Notes under the pieces: generated by a model | Databases searched by the model: none | Told to the model about the DNA's origin: nothing | Seen by the model: only the letters and a program-made list of their open reading frames with translations | Source of the DNA: Rhodocyclales bacterium | GTDB taxonomy: Bacteria > Pseudomonadota > Gammaproteobacteria > Burkholderiales > Rhodocyclaceae | Length of the DNA stretch: 8,540 nt | Assembly: GCA_021286885.1 (NCBI GenBank) | Contig: JAJTBM010000109.1 | Coordinates: 1 to 8,540 of the forward strand | Direction: 5' to 3' | Shown here: in pieces, positions 7,207-8,540 of the stretch | Position numbering within the stretch: position 1 is the stretch's first letter | Layout of the letters: every line of letters begins with the position of its first letter | Translations under genes and position numbers: made by a program

Positions 7207-7869
7207 TCAGGGACGTCGCCGGGAGGTTTGGGGGGATGCCGCCAGGGTGCTGGTGCTACCGGGTTCGGTGGCCAGCGCCGGGGCGGCCGGATCAACGCTT
7301 TCGAGTAGCCAGCGCTGGGCAAGTTTCAATTCTTTCAGCACGGGCCCATTGCCCGTGCTGCCCAGCCCGGGCAGGCCCTGTTCGTCGATGCTGAAGGCGG
7401 GGATGCGCCATTCCCGCTCGACCACGAACAGAAAGTCGCCATCCAGAATCGCCTTTTGGGCCAGCACATAGCCGTAATCCCGGCTCCCGAAGCGGCCGCA
7501 GAAGGCGGTGCGGGTGGCCGAGTTGAGCCCGTTGCGCTGGGAGGAGGTCATCCCGCCCGGGGCAAAACCCTGGCAATGGGTGCCCAGGCCGCTGGCAATG
7601 TGGCCCAGGTAGGCATCGGGGGTCATCCCGTTGGCCGCAAAGCGCTGGAGCAGGATGCGATCTCGGTAGTCCCCCGCCACCTGGTCGCGGGGCACGTATT
7701 CCTCGTGGCGGATGCCGTTGCCTTCGCGCAACTCCACCAGGCGCCAGCGCTGGAGCTGGGCTTCGGCGGCGGGCAGGGGCAGGATCCACTGACGGGTGAA
7801 TTCTTCTGCATGAAGCAGGGGGGCCAGCAAGAGCGCGGCCAGGGCAGTAACCGGGCGAAGGGTGCGCAT
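7207..7869 (-). CDS. Putative secreted (periplasmic) protein of unknown function
   Basis: I do not recognise the family of this 220-residue product. It starts with a typical signal peptide: MRTLR, a hydrophobic run at about 6-19, and a likely signal peptidase I site after LLHA (residue 21). There is no lipobox cysteine and no further membrane segment, so export to the periplasm is the natural reading. The mature part has two cysteines, C99 (THCQG) and C124 (AFCGR), which could form a disulfide. A well-ordered central region, with motifs [19 protein letters not shown] and EREWRIPAF, covers about 132-160. The tail after about 190 is rich in Ala, Pro, Ser and Thr and looks disordered. Codon use matches its neighbours, and the signal peptide supports the ATG at 7869, although no clear Shine-Dalgarno sequence precedes it. 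As the first gene of the - strand group it may be co-transcribed with ubiB; a link to quinone metabolism is only positional. Confidence 0.82.
   Translation of the reverse strand: MRTLRPVTALAALLLAPLLHAEEFTRQWILPLPAAEAQLQRWRLVELREGNGIRHEEYVPRDQVAGDYRDRILLQRFAANGMTPDAYLGHIASGLGTHCQGFAPGGMTSSQRNGLNSATRTAFCGRFGSRDYGYVLAQKAILDGDFLFVVEREWRIPAFSIDEQGLPGLGSTGNGPVLKELKLAQRWLLESVDPAAPALATEPGSTSTLAASPQTSRRRP
7336..7360. repeat. Perfect ten-pair inverted repeat inside the secreted-protein gene
   Basis: CAGCACGGGC (7336-7345) and GCCCGTGCTG (7351-7360) are exact inverted copies around a five-base loop. The repeat lies in the 3' third of the coding region, and neither side carries a T-run, so it is not a standard intrinsic terminator. 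Confidence 0.7.
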
Positions 7870-7988
7870 ATGACGATTGATAAAACTGTTAAATCATGTC
7901 GGCATGAGTGTGCCACGTTCTGCAGGGCACTGCTTCAAATTATTCCGCCCAGCCCCCGGAGTGGGCGCCGTGGCTGGCCCCGCTTCGA

Positions 7989-7994
7989 TATAAT
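7989..7994 (+). promoter_or_regulatory. argS: -10 box of the probable argS promoter
   Basis: The exact consensus TATAAT lies 28 bases before the argS ATG, in the 153-base divergent region. No good -35 hexamer is found at 16-18 bases upstream, and no TG extension precedes the box. The start of transcription would fall near 8001, giving a leader of about 22 bases with no visible Shine-Dalgarno sequence. I could not assign a promoter with confidence to the opposite gene group. Confidence 0.6.
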
Positions 7995-8022
7995 TGCCGA
8001 CTTTTAGTTGCTGTCGTTTTCC

Positions 8023-8540
8023 ATGAGCGCCGATCCCAAAAGCCAGCTTGCCTCCCTCCTGCGTCAGGCCCTGTCCAGTGTGGCCCCCGAACAGGCCGAC
8101 ACTCCCATCAACCTGGAGCGCCCCAAGCAGGCCGGTCACGGTGACTTTGCCAGCAACCTGGCCCTGCAACTGGCCAAGCCCCTGAAGCGCAATCCCCGGG
8201 AGCTGGCCAACCTGCTGCTGGCCGAGCTGCCCGCCTCGCCCCTGGTGGTGAAGGCCGAAGTGGCCGGTGCCGGCTTCATCAACTTCACCCTCGCCTCCGA
8301 CGCCAAGAGCGCCGTGGTGCGCGACGTGCTGAACCGCGCCGAGGCCTATGGCCGGGGCGACAAGGCCGGCGTCAAGGTGCAGGTCGAGTTCGTCTCTGCC
8401 AACCCCACCGGCCCGCTCCACGTGGGCCACGGGCGCGGTGCCGCCTACGGTGCCTCCCTGGCCGATGTGCTCGAATACGCTGGTTTCGACGTGACCCGCG
8501 AGTACTACATCAACGACGCGGGCCGGCAGATGGACATCCT
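8023..8540 (+). CDS. argS: Arginyl-tRNA synthetase, N-terminal part, cut by window end
   Basis: This class I synthetase attaches arginine to tRNA-Arg in the cytosol. From the ATG at 8023 the frame stays open to the window end: 172 complete residues of a protein usually about 560-580 long. It begins MSADPKSQLASLLRQAL. The N-terminal tRNA-binding (Add1-like) domain includes KQAGHGDFASNLALQLAK, a typical ArgS segment, and AGAGFINF. The catalytic domain then opens with VEFVSANPTGPLHVGHGRG, containing the class I HIGH motif as HVGH, followed by EYYINDAGRQMDI. These are diagnostic of ArgS. It is divergent from the secreted-protein gene, with 153 bases between their starts. The codons before the ATG give no better start. 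Confidence 0.96.
   Translation, partial: MSADPKSQLASLLRQALSSVAPEQADTPINLERPKQAGHGDFASNLALQLAKPLKRNPRELANLLLAELPASPLVVKAEVAGAGFINFTLASDAKSAVVRDVLNRAEAYGRGDKAGVKVQVEFVSANPTGPLHVGHGRGAAYGASLADVLEYAGFDVTREYYINDAGRQMDI

Noticed and set aside
7137..7322. N-terminal extension of UbiB from an ATG at 7322
   Set aside because: The 62 added residues are proline-rich, lack UbiB similarity and overlap the end of the secreted-protein gene; the GTG at 7136 fits the family start.
5679..7394. Long + strand open frame (571 codons) opposite ubiB
   Set aside because: It is antisense to a confident UbiB and has no recognisable motif and skewed Gly/Gln/His composition.
7895..7915. Sigma-54-like element TGGCACACTCATGC on the - strand ahead of the secreted-protein gene
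   Set aside because: The spacing between the GG and GC elements is one base short of the required ten-base period, and the -12 part is otherwise poor.

Overview
The window looks like chromosomal DNA of a high-GC betaproteobacterium, most likely Rhodocyclales-like (inference). The basis is the GC-rich coding style, a UbiB beginning [10 protein letters not shown], a propionyl-CoA carboxylase alpha subunit and the gene mix. I see no mobile element, CRISPR array, rRNA or tRNA, and the genes read as intact chromosomal genes.

Layout. At the left edge (+ strand) is the 3' part of pccA, the biotin-carrying subunit of propionyl-CoA carboxylase. A roughly 330-base gap follows, holding tandem hairpins that end in a clear intrinsic terminator. 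Four genes then lie on the - strand. In transcription order they are a secreted protein of unknown function (7869-7207), ubiB (7136-5601), a fused arginase/ornithine aminotransferase (5505-3367) and a YegD-type Hsp70 ATPase (3282-2017). The gaps between them are only 70, 95 and 84 bases, so they may be one transcript. At the right edge a divergent intergenic region with a perfect TATAAT box leads into argS (+ strand, cut by the window end).

The most striking item is the single polypeptide that joins a complete arginase to a complete ornithine aminotransferase. It should convert arginine to urea and ornithine, and then ornithine to glutamate-5-semialdehyde, feeding proline and glutamate metabolism. 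Both active sites look intact, although the arginase substrate loops depart from the textbook sequence. The fusion sits next to an Hsp70-like ATPase without a substrate-binding domain, and the same gene group is divergent from argS, which also uses arginine. Whether these neighbours work together cannot be decided from the sequence.
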